This document shows positions 40,951 through 49,204 of a stretch of DNA of 64,000 nucleotides, in pieces. Each line of letters begins with the position of its first letter. Position 1 is the first letter of the stretch. The stretch spans positions 197,859,644 through 197,923,643 of the forward strand of contig OY757011.1 of NCBI GenBank assembly GCA_963580285.1. The letters are read 5' to 3'. The notes below the pieces were generated by a model. The model saw nothing but the letters and a program-made list of their open reading frames with translations, was not told where the DNA came from and ran no database searches. The stretch is from Lucinisca nassula (taxonomy: Eukaryota > Mollusca > Bivalvia > Lucinida > Lucinidae). A program made the position numbers and the translations under genes.

Positions 40951-42273
40951 ATGGCTGAATATGAAAATCCTGAGTATGACAGGGAGGATTATGATGAAGA
41001 AGCAGAAACATCTTTTACAGATGAAGAGCAGTTTCAGAGAACATTAAATAGTCAGTTTGCTGGTTTGAATGATTTAACCGGTGATGATTGGAAAACTCTG
41101 CGTAATAGCATAGGTCAAAACATGATAGATAGATTTTACGAAAGGAATGAAGAACCTAAACGTAAAATCAAAGGTTTGTCTCTCAAGAAAGATGATATAG
41201 GGAGACCAATGTTATATGTTAAAGATGAAGGTGGAAAGAATATTGCATTAACATATTATCGTTCCAATGCACCAGATGAAATAGCAACATTTTTATCATT
41301 TAATACTTTGCAAAGGAAATATGGTGTTGATTTTGTTAGGAATGTATTAGGTGTAGATGATTTTAAACCATCTGCTACAAGAATTAAAGAAGGTAGAAAA
41401 GCATTCACACAATTACTTCAAACGAGAACTCAAATAACACAAACAGAAGAAGAAATACCTTTACAAGATATATCATCACAAGAACAAACTCAAGAACTAT
41501 TAAATACAACAGTTGATGTAGAAACTGCTGTGAAAACATTGGAGACATCATTTACTAATGAACAAGAAACACAAACCGATTGGACAAAAAGAGAGATTGA
41601 TGGAATAGCAAATGCAATGACAACAGTCAAAGAAGAGATAGCAAATGAATTGGCAAAACTGAATGAAACAAATAAAGACTTAGCAAAAGAAAATACAAAA
41701 TTAGAACAAGCCAAAGCAGACAATGATGAATTTCAAATAGAAAGGATAAGTAGTCGAATCAAAGAGTTAGAAAGTGAGAGAAGTGCAAGATTGGAAGTTA
41801 TTAATGTTAATAAAGAAAAACTACGTAGTCAGGTAAATAGAATCAAAGAGACTATAAACAAAGTATTAAAAGAAGACACTACATTGGGTGAAAGAATTAG
41901 AACATTATTCAGAGAACAAGGCATTACAATTGTTAGTATTTTAACCGCTTTTGGAATGATTATTGGAGTTATTGTTGAGGCTGTTATTCCTACTGGTGGT
42001 GGTACTACTTCAACCCCTCCTTCTCCACCAAAAGGTGGTGTTAAAGATTGGGTTAAGAAACAATTATCAAATCTTGGTAAATTACTTTCTACCCTTGCAG
42101 GAAAAGTAGCTACTGCATTACCAGGTGTTATTGGTTCTATTGTGTCTTGGTTGTTGTCTTCTGCGGGTAAAGTTGTTGGTTGGTTTGGAGAACATTTATG
42201 GGCATTAGTTGTATTGGTTGCTGGATTGTTATATGCATCTGCGAGAGAGTTTATAAGAAAAAAAAGAACTTAA
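40951..42273 (+). CDS. Coiled-coil protein with C-terminal membrane segments
   Basis: A 440-residue protein. Acidic N-terminus (about 1-30), a globular part with FLSFNTLQRKYGVDFVRNVL, then a long coiled coil (about 185-320, rich in Glu, Lys, Leu and Asn). After it come a hydrophobic segment (TIVSILTAFGMIIGVIVEAV), a Gly/Thr/Pro hinge (GGGTTSTPPSPPKGG), an amphipathic run (KLLSTLAGKVATALPGVIGS) and a last transmembrane segment (LWALVVLVAGLLY) with a basic end. Polintons have a coiled-coil gene without known function, and this layout recurs in cnidarian and mollusc copies in my memory. The architecture suggests a virion membrane or entry-related protein; no activity is shown. It diverges from the capsid gene across 43 bp. 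Confidence 0.7.
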   Translation: MAEYENPEYDREDYDEEAETSFTDEEQFQRTLNSQFAGLNDLTGDDWKTLRNSIGQNMIDRFYERNEEPKRKIKGLSLKKDDIGRPMLYVKDEGGKNIALTYYRSNAPDEIATFLSFNTLQRKYGVDFVRNVLGVDDFKPSATRIKEGRKAFTQLLQTRTQITQTEEEIPLQDISSQEQTQELLNTTVDVETAVKTLETSFTNEQETQTDWTKREIDGIANAMTTVKEEIANELAKLNETNKDLAKENTKLEQAKADNDEFQIERISSRIKELESERSARLEVINVNKEKLRSQVNRIKETINKVLKEDTTLGERIRTLFREQGITIVSILTAFGMIIGVIVEAVIPTGGGTTSTPPSPPKGGVKDWVKKQLSNLGKLLSTLAGKVATALPGVIGSIVSWLLSSAGKVVGWFGEHLWALVVLVAGLLYASAREFIRKKRT

Positions 42274-43673
42274 TAAATTTCATACATAATTAATAGTCCA
42301 ATTACTATACTTCCTACTATTAATGCTGTTTTGTTGTCTTCATGTTGTATGGCTTCTTTTTTTTCTGGTAGAGATTGATGAGATTGTGGTAGAGATTTAT
42401 TTGTTGGTGTGCCTTGTAGAGATTGTGGTAGAGATTTCTTTGTAGTAGATTGGTTAGCAAGTTTGTGATGATTAAACCAATCTGCTATTCTAGCATCGGA
42501 GGTACCAGCACCATCAACCCAACTTTTTGACAGATTGTGTTTCTTTGCATAATCAACTGCTTGTTGATGATAATCTGGTAGAGATTTCTTTGTTTGTGTG
42601 CCTTGTATAGTTGCAGGTTGTGTAGCAGATGCAACAGGTTTAACATTTACATCACTATTGAAACCAAGTGTTTGATTTTCTGTTGCAATTACAATTTTAT
42701 TATTATATCCAGCGATAGTACCAACTTGTAAAACCATATCACTGGGAGACATATATAATCCAATACCATAAACAAAATCTACTTTACTTCTTGCATATTT
42801 GAGTGTGTTTTGATATCTTTGTATTTGACTTGGTAAATCAACTGGACTATTAATAGCGTCTTCAATGTTAGCAAGAAATTGTTTCTGAGCATCAAATCCT
42901 GTGCCTATTTTTAGAATTTCTACACGTGTTTGAGATTGTGCTGCTAATAGTGCCCATACAAACATTCTAATACTTTCGTTAATTCGTTCAATACCTGTTT
43001 TTGTTAATCCTTCTGATTTGTCTAACATAAACATTGTCCAGGCGTCACTTATATCTACTGTATGTTCTATTTTATCATTTGGATTAAAGAATGGACCTTC
43101 ACTTCGATGTTCTTGTCTATATTTTCCACTTGGTTTAAAATATTGTGTGTAACTCCCTAGACCACTGCATTTAGAACTACTTTCTAATTTTTGCCTCCAA
43201 TCTGTATTAGGTGAAACATTGAATTCATTGCATAACTTTTGATAGACAGCTTTGTCGTATGGATTTTTGTAATAACAAAATGATTCATCTGTTGGTAAAG
43301 GTGTTTTAAGTTCTATCAAAATACGAGCAATACAATAATAAACCTGAAATGTATATATTGTTTTAGTTAGTCCTGAAGTGTTTTGCAAATGATCTTGATA
43401 ACTTACACCACATCCTGTAGTGGCACACCAAACAGCAAAATTTAATTGACATTGCCACCAGTCAAATGATGAATGAAGCCATGTATTCCACGGTTCATTG
43501 GTGTGTAATGTTGGATTTTGATAGTTTTGAAATAAGTCGGGAAACGTTACTGGAAAATGGTCATCTTTATTAACATAAATCGTTTGTTTTATAAGTTCAA
43601 TATTCTTTTCGGTATATTTAGTATTGGGGTTATATGATGCATTGGGATTGTACTTGAATTCTTTAGGTATCAT
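42270..43673 (-). CDS. Large conserved Polinton protein with C-terminal anchor
   Basis: A 467-residue protein of unknown function. The N-terminal two thirds are aromatic-rich with several cysteines (WNTWLHSSFDWWQCQLNF, WCATTGCGVSYQDHL). A linker of short repeats with the phrase KKSLPQSLQGTP or KSLPQSHQSLP (about 365-450) leads to a C-terminal transmembrane segment (TALIVGSIVIGLLIMYEIY). A tail-anchored protein with a flexible Ser/Pro/Gln stalk could be a surface or virion-membrane component. Its last four bases overlap the convergent gene 40951-42273. It shares a 31-bp bidirectional start region with 43705-44346. Confidence 0.7.
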   Translation of the reverse strand: MIPKEFKYNPNASYNPNTKYTEKNIELIKQTIYVNKDDHFPVTFPDLFQNYQNPTLHTNEPWNTWLHSSFDWWQCQLNFAVWCATTGCGVSYQDHLQNTSGLTKTIYTFQVYYCIARILIELKTPLPTDESFCYYKNPYDKAVYQKLCNEFNVSPNTDWRQKLESSSKCSGLGSYTQYFKPSGKYRQEHRSEGPFFNPNDKIEHTVDISDAWTMFMLDKSEGLTKTGIERINESIRMFVWALLAAQSQTRVEILKIGTGFDAQKQFLANIEDAINSPVDLPSQIQRYQNTLKYARSKVDFVYGIGLYMSPSDMVLQVGTIAGYNNKIVIATENQTLGFNSDVNVKPVASATQPATIQGTQTKKSLPDYHQQAVDYAKKHNLSKSWVDGAGTSDARIADWFNHHKLANQSTTKKSLPQSLQGTPTNKSLPQSHQSLPEKKEAIQHEDNKTALIVGSIVIGLLIMYEIY

Positions 43674-43704
43674 TTTTATTATTGATTATATATAAAAAAT
43701 AAAA

Positions 43705-44346
43705 ATGTATCATACAATTTCGAATATTGACAAGACAATAAACTTGCAACAATACATTGATAACAGAGATGGGAATAAACGTATTGGTTTGAAATCTATA
43801 ACATATGGTGTTGGATGGTATAATGTTGTTGATGAATATTTGCAGAAGACTAAAGAGAGACCTCATAAGATTATAGATGGTTATTATAGTTTCCAACAAA
43901 TAGCAGATTTATTTCAAAGTAATAATATTACATTATCTGTAAATGAAACAAATGGAATTGCTTCTTTAATTACACCGGATGAATTGAAGATAAGCAAGGG
44001 CTTAAAACAAATGTTGGGGTTTGGAAATAAGCGAAAGTTTGCTGTTAATGAAACTCATTATGGTGAGAGAGCTGTAGATTTTGCTGTTTATAAATCATTG
44101 TATGTTCATTTGGAACAGATTAATACTTCAAATAATTATTTAGATGGTATGCCGAGTACTGTGTTGGCTGTTGTTCCAGTGGAAAATAAAGAGTTTGGAG
44201 AGATAACAACAGTGAGATTTGAGCATCCAGAATATAAGTGTTTGGTGAATGATGCTATAGCAGAATTGAAATTAGAAATCAGGGATGAAAATAACAACAA
44301 GGTAATTAATCATCTACCAATTAATTGCGTTTTGGAAATTATATAA
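43705..44346 (+). CDS. Candidate minor capsid (penton-like) protein
   Basis: A 213-residue beta-rich protein. The N-terminal half has a short helix-loop region with IDGYYSFQQIADLFQ and LKQMLGFGNKRKF. The C-terminal half reads as alternating strands: LYVHLEQINTSNNYLDGMPS, STVLAVVPV, EITTVRFEHPEY and AELKLEIRDENNN, then a final strand. Strand order and size fit a single jelly-roll vertex protein, or a spike-base protein. It heads a three-gene run on the + strand at the right end. The leader TATATAAAAAATAAAA directly precedes ATG. Minor capsid is an inference from position and strand pattern. Confidence 0.45.
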   Translation: MYHTISNIDKTINLQQYIDNRDGNKRIGLKSITYGVGWYNVVDEYLQKTKERPHKIIDGYYSFQQIADLFQSNNITLSVNETNGIASLITPDELKISKGLKQMLGFGNKRKFAVNETHYGERAVDFAVYKSLYVHLEQINTSNNYLDGMPSTVLAVVPVENKEFGEITTVRFEHPEYKCLVNDAIAELKLEIRDENNNKVINHLPINCVLEII

Positions 44347-44358
44347 TTATAATAAAAA

Positions 44359-44913
44359 ATGAGTATATTTGGTGCTAAGAGAAAACACGTAGATGCATTG
44401 GGGCTGAAACAAGAAATATTTAATATGAGAAGTCAAGCATTTACACAAATAAATACATTGAATGATAGACATACAGGACTTCAAGATAGATTTCGGGATA
44501 TGTATGTCAATCATCGATTATTATATAATAAGGTTGATAATATGTCAGACAGAAAATTGATAAGCATTTGTGCGGAGAGTAAAGGTTCCTTACAGAAGAA
44601 TGAAGTGTTTGGCTTTGGAAATGGTGGTAGAGAAGTAGGTGTTGGATATGTGATGAACTTTCCTGGCCAGATAATAGGTGTTGGACTGTCGAGTAAAAGA
44701 ACAAAAGGCGATGTGTCTGTGGCGATTGCAATTAATGGAAATCCACAAGCAGGATATGATATATCATTGAATAATATTTTAAGAAAACACGATAACTTTG
44801 CTACACCGTTAAAGGTTGAGGCTGGTGATGCAATTGCTTTTGTTTGTCAGACTAATAATGCTACATGTGTTAATACTGTGGCTTCGATGATAATTGAATT
44901 ATTTATTGAATAA
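44359..44913 (+). CDS. Helical-stalk, beta-headed protein (fibre/spike-like candidate)
   Basis: A 184-residue protein. Residues 14-65 are helical and heptad-like (MRSQAFTQINTLNDRHTG), as in a trimeric stalk. Residues 75-184 are a compact beta domain rich in Gly, Val and Asn, with GYVMNFPGQIIGVGLSS, DVSVAIAINGNP and KVEAGDAIAFVCQTN. A stalk-plus-head layout resembles receptor-binding fibres or trimeric jelly-roll heads, but no specific homology is recognised. There is no signal peptide. It lies 12 bp after the candidate penton gene, which would suit a vertex complex. Confidence 0.5.
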   Translation: MSIFGAKRKHVDALGLKQEIFNMRSQAFTQINTLNDRHTGLQDRFRDMYVNHRLLYNKVDNMSDRKLISICAESKGSLQKNEVFGFGNGGREVGVGYVMNFPGQIIGVGLSSKRTKGDVSVAIAINGNPQAGYDISLNNILRKHDNFATPLKVEAGDAIAFVCQTNNATCVNTVASMIIELFIE

Positions 44914-44938
44914 AAAAATATATGTTATCAAGAAAAAA

Positions 44939-45514
44939 ATGAAACAACCTAATGCACCGCTATATCCAGAGTTGCCTATTGAAGATGGGCAAAATTATAG
45001 ATTACAGAAGATATCTGAGATAGAGAAGACGTTAATTAATGAGAGAGATGTGAGAAAAGCATTATACAAAAAATACAAACGTGGAATAAATATTACTGAT
45101 GGAGTTGATACTGGTTTGATATCAACAAGTGTTATTTTGGCAGGTGTTGGATTAACTGTTCCAATTATGTTGCCTTTAGAGATTGGTGCTGTTGTGTGTG
45201 GGAGTTTGGGTGTGTGTGTTAAACTAATTAGGCGTAAAATGACTTCAAAAGCACAGAAACATTATGAGATTAAAACTATTGCTGATAGTAAGTTGAATAG
45301 TATAAAGGATTTGATTTCTAAGGCTTTGACAGACGGACAGATATCTGAGAATGAATTTAAACTTGTGTTGGATGAGTTGGACAAATATAATAAACTCAAA
45401 GACAATATCCATTCAAAACAAACAGGATTGAGTGAAAGTGAGAGAAAGAAACTTATTGAGGAAGGCAAGGCTCAAGCAAAGAATGAAATGAAAAAAAAGA
45501 TAGAAAATGCTTGA
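44939..45514 (+). CDS. Polinton membrane protein with coiled-coil tail
   Basis: A 191-residue protein from the ATG at 44939, which follows an A7 run. An ATG at 44894 would overlap the previous gene and adds low-complexity residues, so it was not chosen. The start has a proline-rich motif (PNAPLYPELP), a form known in late-domain or partner-binding peptides. A helix follows, then a hydrophobic pair (LISTSVILAGVGLTV and IMLPLEIGAVVCGSLGVCV), a basic stop (KLIRRKM) and a long charged helix with a DGQISENEF turn. This family is common in animal Polintons, without a proven role. Confidence 0.65.
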   Translation: MKQPNAPLYPELPIEDGQNYRLQKISEIEKTLINERDVRKALYKKYKRGINITDGVDTGLISTSVILAGVGLTVPIMLPLEIGAVVCGSLGVCVKLIRRKMTSKAQKHYEIKTIADSKLNSIKDLISKALTDGQISENEFKLVLDELDKYNKLKDNIHSKQTGLSESERKKLIEEGKAQAKNEMKKKIENA

Positions 45515-46078
45515 TTTTATTCAATAAAATTACAATAGTAAATGACCCACCACCAAAATATGAAAGTTAATATTTTTTTTTTTTGCTTCACTTCCGACCT
45601 ACAATGTTATAAGAATGTGCATTTTGTATGTTGAAACATATGTACAAAGTTTGGTGGTAATTAGTTGAACCAATGTTATTTTACAACAATTCAAAGACTT
45701 GCAGGAAATTCCAAAATGATGCTAGAACTTTGAAATTTTGTGATAATATGTATATATGCAACCCAAATACATATGCAAAATTTGAGACTAATCGGTTGAT
45801 GGGATTCCACTTTTAGGAAGACTCAAAGACTTTCTGAAATTCCAAAAGTTGTCATAGGAACTTGGAATTTTAATATGTTATACAGCCTTAAAGTCTTGTT
45901 ATATGTGCAAAATCTGGTGGTCATTGGATTATGTAAAGGCACTTTCAGGAGGGGTTAAAGTTTTTGCCCCAAAGTGGAATTTTCAAAATTCTTTTTAATA
46001 TGTTTCTATATAGTGTCTATCCGCGACTTTTATCGGAGCAGATTTTGGATATTACTTTTAATTATTTGTTGTTCTCTA
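45515..46078. repeat. Non-coding right sub-terminal region with diverged tandem units
   Basis: Three diverged units of about 140 bp (about 45600-45990) share phrases like ACAAAGTTTGGTGGTAATTA and CAAAGACTT with AAATTCCAAAA. Their style resembles host tandem blocks more than the rest of the Polinton. No open frame. Confidence 0.5.
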
Positions 46079-46236
46079 CGAGTTGCTTAGTAACCTTTCT
46101 TAATTAAACCGATTACAGTGTTATCAGGATTTTTTTCTTTTTTTTAACCCATTTTTATCGCTTAGAAACGCTTTTTATTGAAACCGATTACGCTGTCATC
46201 ATTTTTATTCAATGTTCCATTATAAAAAGATTTTTA

Positions 46237-46310
46237 TGTCATTACCGGGATTCGAACTCATGCCCCACCATTTTCAGTCCAAACCATCTAGACCACTCGG
46301 CTATCACGGC
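46237..46310 (-). ncRNA. tRNA-like Pol III unit in right TIR
   Basis: Inverted twin of the left unit. A box, B box and downstream T5 (46224-46228 in complement) are unchanged; two substitutions fall between the boxes, in the region of the anticodon arm. Confidence 0.6.
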
Positions 46311-46523
46311 TTGTACTAGAATAGTAAGAAATTGAACGTAAATAAATGACTAGTTTTTTGTCCAGTGAATGGTTTTCTAAATACTGAAATAGTCCGTAGG
46401 TGATTTCCCTTTTGGACTTTGATGTCCAACTATCAGTGTGGTAAAGATAAATTGACATGTAATAGTCGGTTTATCTGTCTGCTCAAAATACTGCGGTAAA
46501 ATATATATGTGGTAAGATGTGTT

Positions 46524-46605
46524 TATATATAGATAGTGCTGGTTGAAGAGGTGATTTGTGAGGGTTTTTAACAGATTACCTCAAAACCGGCACTATCTAT
46601 ATATA
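46524..46605. repeat. Terminal palindrome of the right Polinton end
   Basis: Mirror copy of the left terminal palindrome; AGATAGTGCTGGTT at 46531 pairs with the tip ending CACTATCT at 46598. Confidence 0.75.
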
Positions 46606-46606
46606 T

Positions 46607-46611
46607 TTGTG
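46607..46611. other. Probable Polinton target-site duplication, right
   Basis: TTGTG, identical to 30977-30981. Extending to 6 bp, the usual Polinton size, gives CTTGTG on the left and TTTGTG on the right, one mismatch. Confidence 0.6.
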
Positions 46612-47185
46612 TGACCCTCTACCAAAAAAGCAAAAAAAAAAAAAAAAATGGTTCCGCTCTGCTGAACAAAATGGCCGCCAGCGCTAAAAATAATTTCATA
46701 GAAATGTTTCTTGGGTGACCTTCTACCAAAGTTGCTAAAACGGATCCTTTCCGTCGATCAAAATGGCTACCAGCCATCTTCTAGGCAAATGATTCCGTTT
46801 CAAAAAAATAATTTCACAGAAATATTCTTCATATGACCTTTTAAGAAGCCTCCGTGGTGCAGTGGTTACGCTACTCGCCTTGTAAACCAGGGATCGCAGG
46901 ATCACACCCGGGCTTCTCCAGACTTTCGGATGAGTCTTTAAACCGAGGTCCCGTCTCCGTATGACCTTAGGTGTTGGTGGGACGTAAAACTAAAACTCAC
47001 TCACTCACTCATATGACCTATAACAGGATATTAATTGCTAAAATTATTCGGCCAGAGCTGAAAATAGCTATTTTTTTTTTTAAACAATATAGCTCATTTT
47101 CAAAGTAATTTCACAGAAATGTTCCTCTAATGTTGCTAAAAGGGTTCCACTCCTATGAAAAAGATGGCCTCCAAAGCTAAAACTA
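46612..47185. repeat. Host tandem-repeat block, right of the Polinton
   Basis: Continues 28931-30981: GACCCTCTACCAAAAAAGC, AACAAAATGGCCGCCAGCGC and AATTTCACAGAAATGTTCCT. One SINE is inserted at 46844-47009. Confidence 0.75.
46844..47009 (+). mobile_element. tRNA-derived SINE, intact copy with target duplication
   Basis: The tRNA-like head (46847-46918) has an A-box region, GTGCAGTGGTTACGCTAC, and a degraded B box, then a body with GGTGTTGGTGGGACGTAAAA and a CACTCACTCACTC tail. Flanked by CATATGACCTTTTA and CATATGACCTATAA, a 10 to 14-bp duplication typical of LINE-driven insertion. Confidence 0.8.
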
Positions 47186-47580
47186 GAAAAAAAATCTTCG
47201 GTTCACATGTCCTTAACTAGCGACTCCGTAACTTCAATGGCATGGCGTCACACTTTTTTCCGCTGAATTTCACATGGACAGCAGTCATTCACGAGAAAAA
47301 CAGCTTTCATTGGTTGAAACCAATTTACAGCCTTCAAGGAATGTGGATTTTTGATGTTGATCATTATGTTTAAAGTGAATTATCCCCTTTATTTTTGAAT
47401 TTCGACATTTTTAGGTTACAGATGTTCAGTATCTTGTATGGTTTCTGTTTAAATGGAGCTTTTGTTCAGCATGTCCAATAAATTTTGGTACAGAAAATCG
47501 AATTATCTTTCTTTCCAGAAGTTTTATAGAATATTCCTGATGCTGTTTTGAATAGGTTAAGTTTCGAAGGGGTTATGTTC
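47186..47580. other. No feature recognised
   Basis: AT-rich intron 1 sequence without clear repeats or exons. Confidence 0.4.
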
Positions 47581-47940
47581 TTCATCGGCCCCCGACCATT
47601 GTGGCTTATAGAAATAGTTTGGGCTGCATGATGCTTCCACGCAGAGCTGAAATCAACCGTACATATGTACTGGTAAACCACTTAGAGCGTCTAAATACAA
47701 TTGAATGCAATAATGAGGAATTAACACAATTAATCCATAACTCCCACCACAGACACCAAAGGTAGCCTGCTCAGATAAAACGGTGCGTGTCGGACCGTCC
47801 CTATATATATACCTATCTGGTTTGTTTGGGCTTGAAATATCATATTATTTCAATGTCGGATAAAACATCCACACAATGGGAAGCAATGTCTACAAAATAA
47901 CATAAATAGTGTTGACGGGGGCGTAAAGCCTAGATTAAAA
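47581..47940 (+). mobile_element. SINE-like element with a 90-bp internal insertion
   Basis: The front (GGGCTGCATGATGCTTCCAC) and back (GACGGGGGCGTAAAGCC) are those of the family. About 47692-47780 is extra sequence, AATACAATTGAATGCAATAA onward. Confidence 0.6.
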
Positions 47941-48089
47941 ACAATTGTGGTTTTGGTGTTACCTGAGAAAAAGGCCCTTTCTTGCTGCTTAATTAAAAGA
48001 TGAATCCACATGAGTAAACTGTTGCCAATTTTCGATTTTTCAATTTTGACAGATAAACTGTCGTAAACTAGAAAATACCCCAAGTAATA

Positions 48090-48533
48090 CAGTAAACTTT
48101 CTATATTAAGACCACCTTTGGGACTGTTCAAAAGTGGTCTTAAAGACCACTTTTCAACAGTCCCAAAGGTGGTCCCTGACCAGAGGACATTATAGGCAGA
48201 AAACACAAAGAAAATTTAAGTGTACCCTACAAAATAAGATTTTTATAGCAGAATTAGTTCTAATTTTAGGTGGTCTTAAGGGGAATGGGTACACCTTCAG
48301 GGGAGGCAACTCCTGCAAAAGTATTTTTGTCTCCCATGTTAATAGGGGTCATCTCTTAAAGGAAAGAATTTGCTCCAGAGGAGCAAATTCTTTCCTTTAA
48401 GAGTTGACCCCTTTTTCAGTGGGACAGGGATTATAGAAAGGCGAACAGGAAGTCCCGAAAGTTGTCTCCCTTTGAAAAATGGCGGAAAAATATGCCAGGT
48501 GTTCCCATTCCCCTTAATAGCGGAATTTTACTG
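48090..48533. mobile_element. mariner-like MITE carrying a nested MITE
   Basis: Ends CAGTAAACTTTCTATATTAA and its partner AATTTTACTG, with TA at 48088-48089 and 48534-48535. Without the 48280-48513 insert it matches 9840-10045. Confidence 0.75.
48280..48513. mobile_element. TTAA-flanked MITE (GGGGAATGGG subfamily), nested
   Basis: TTAA at 48276-48279 and 48514-48517; ends GGGGAATGGGTACACCT and AGGTGTTCCCATTCCCC, 16 of 17 matching. A perfect internal hairpin is built on AAAGGAAAGAATTTGCTCC. A related, partial copy lies near 17045-17135. Confidence 0.8.
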
Positions 48534-48697
48534 TACATTTTACAGTAATTAGAATCAAATTTGACATATACTGAGTCTATTATAAAATAAAAAGCGCTGT
48601 TATTTAAAAAGAAAAAAAAGCTGTTGAAATTATACAGGAAGAGAGTAGTTTCAATGGAAGGAATGAAGAAAGAAGGGAATGAAGAAAAGAGACTCAC

Positions 48698-48752
48698 CTC
48701 CTGTTTCCGTTGCGTACGATGATCCAATATATAAAAATAGTAACAACAGCAT
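48698..48752 (-). CDS. LU-domain (Ly6/uPAR) protein, exon 1, signal peptide
   Basis: ATG at 48750-48752 opens 18 codons, MLLLLFLYIGSSYATETG, a compact signal peptide with likely cleavage after SSYA. It ends at a consensus donor (GAG then GTGAGT). The exon is 55 nt long, so it leaves one base, phase 1, exactly the phase needed by exon 2 at 17271. Split codon G plus CT gives Ala. Strand, phase and biology agree, but the 31-kb distance makes the link an inference; another signal exon could exist. The Polinton and most repeats of this window lie in the intron between. Confidence 0.6.
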
Positions 48753-48913
48753 ATTTACTGGGCTTATTTGTTTTCACATTTTCACTGTTATGAAGAAAAA
48801 AGAAATTTCTAGTCCCTAGTGTAAACGCAACTTAATATGATTAATTTACTTCGGATGAAGTTTGTCTACTGTAAGCGCTTTTTGATCTGGAACAGCATGA
48901 TGTGGTTCACCTC

Positions 48914-49197
48914 CATCACGAAAACACACGTATATAATTTTGACCCCCTTAAACCCATTTTATATAGTAACGCTGGGGTTTGCAGGAGTATAAATTATTT
49001 TTAATATTTCTGCCAAAGAACATAGATTCTGGGTACTCGTTATAGCTGCCTCGACGAGGCGGTTCTAACGAGTATCCACAGCTTGTGTTTAGAGCAAAAA
49101 TAATTAAAAAAATATATTAGAAGTTTTTATTTGAAAAGTTTCATTTTTGTTTTGGCGGTAAAATTTCAATGTATTTGAATAGGCGTGTTTTCGTAGA
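48914..49197. mobile_element. Hairpin MITE, CATCACGAAAACAC variant
   Basis: Full length. Core at 49021-49090 with several mismatches; lies about 160 bp upstream of the LU signal exon and so could touch its promoter. Confidence 0.75.
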
Positions 49198-49204
49198 TCG
49201 GGTT

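Larger units (their letters stand above)
30982..46606. mobile_element. Polinton/Maverick virus-like DNA transposon, nearly intact
   Basis: A 15.6-kb element with long terminal inverted repeats. It carries the family's core set: protein-primed DNA polymerase B, retroviral-type integrase, FtsK/HerA-like packaging ATPase and double-jelly-roll capsid protein. Genes are densely packed on both strands with intergenic gaps mostly under 60 bp. Flanking TTGTG at 30977-30981 and 46607-46611 fits an integrase-made target duplication. The two inverted repeats differ by about four substitutions and one 9-nt indel by eye, so the insertion looks young. Apart from one frameshift in the polymerase, every recognised gene is open. 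It lies in intron 1 of the LU-domain gene. Confidence 0.92.
46079..46606 (-). repeat. Polinton right terminal inverted repeat (528 bp)
   Basis: Complement of the left repeat. Substitutions seen by eye are inside the tRNA-like unit (CTGTAAA left, CTGAAAA right; GGCGGGG left, GGTGGGG right) and near the inner boundary. Confidence 0.92.
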
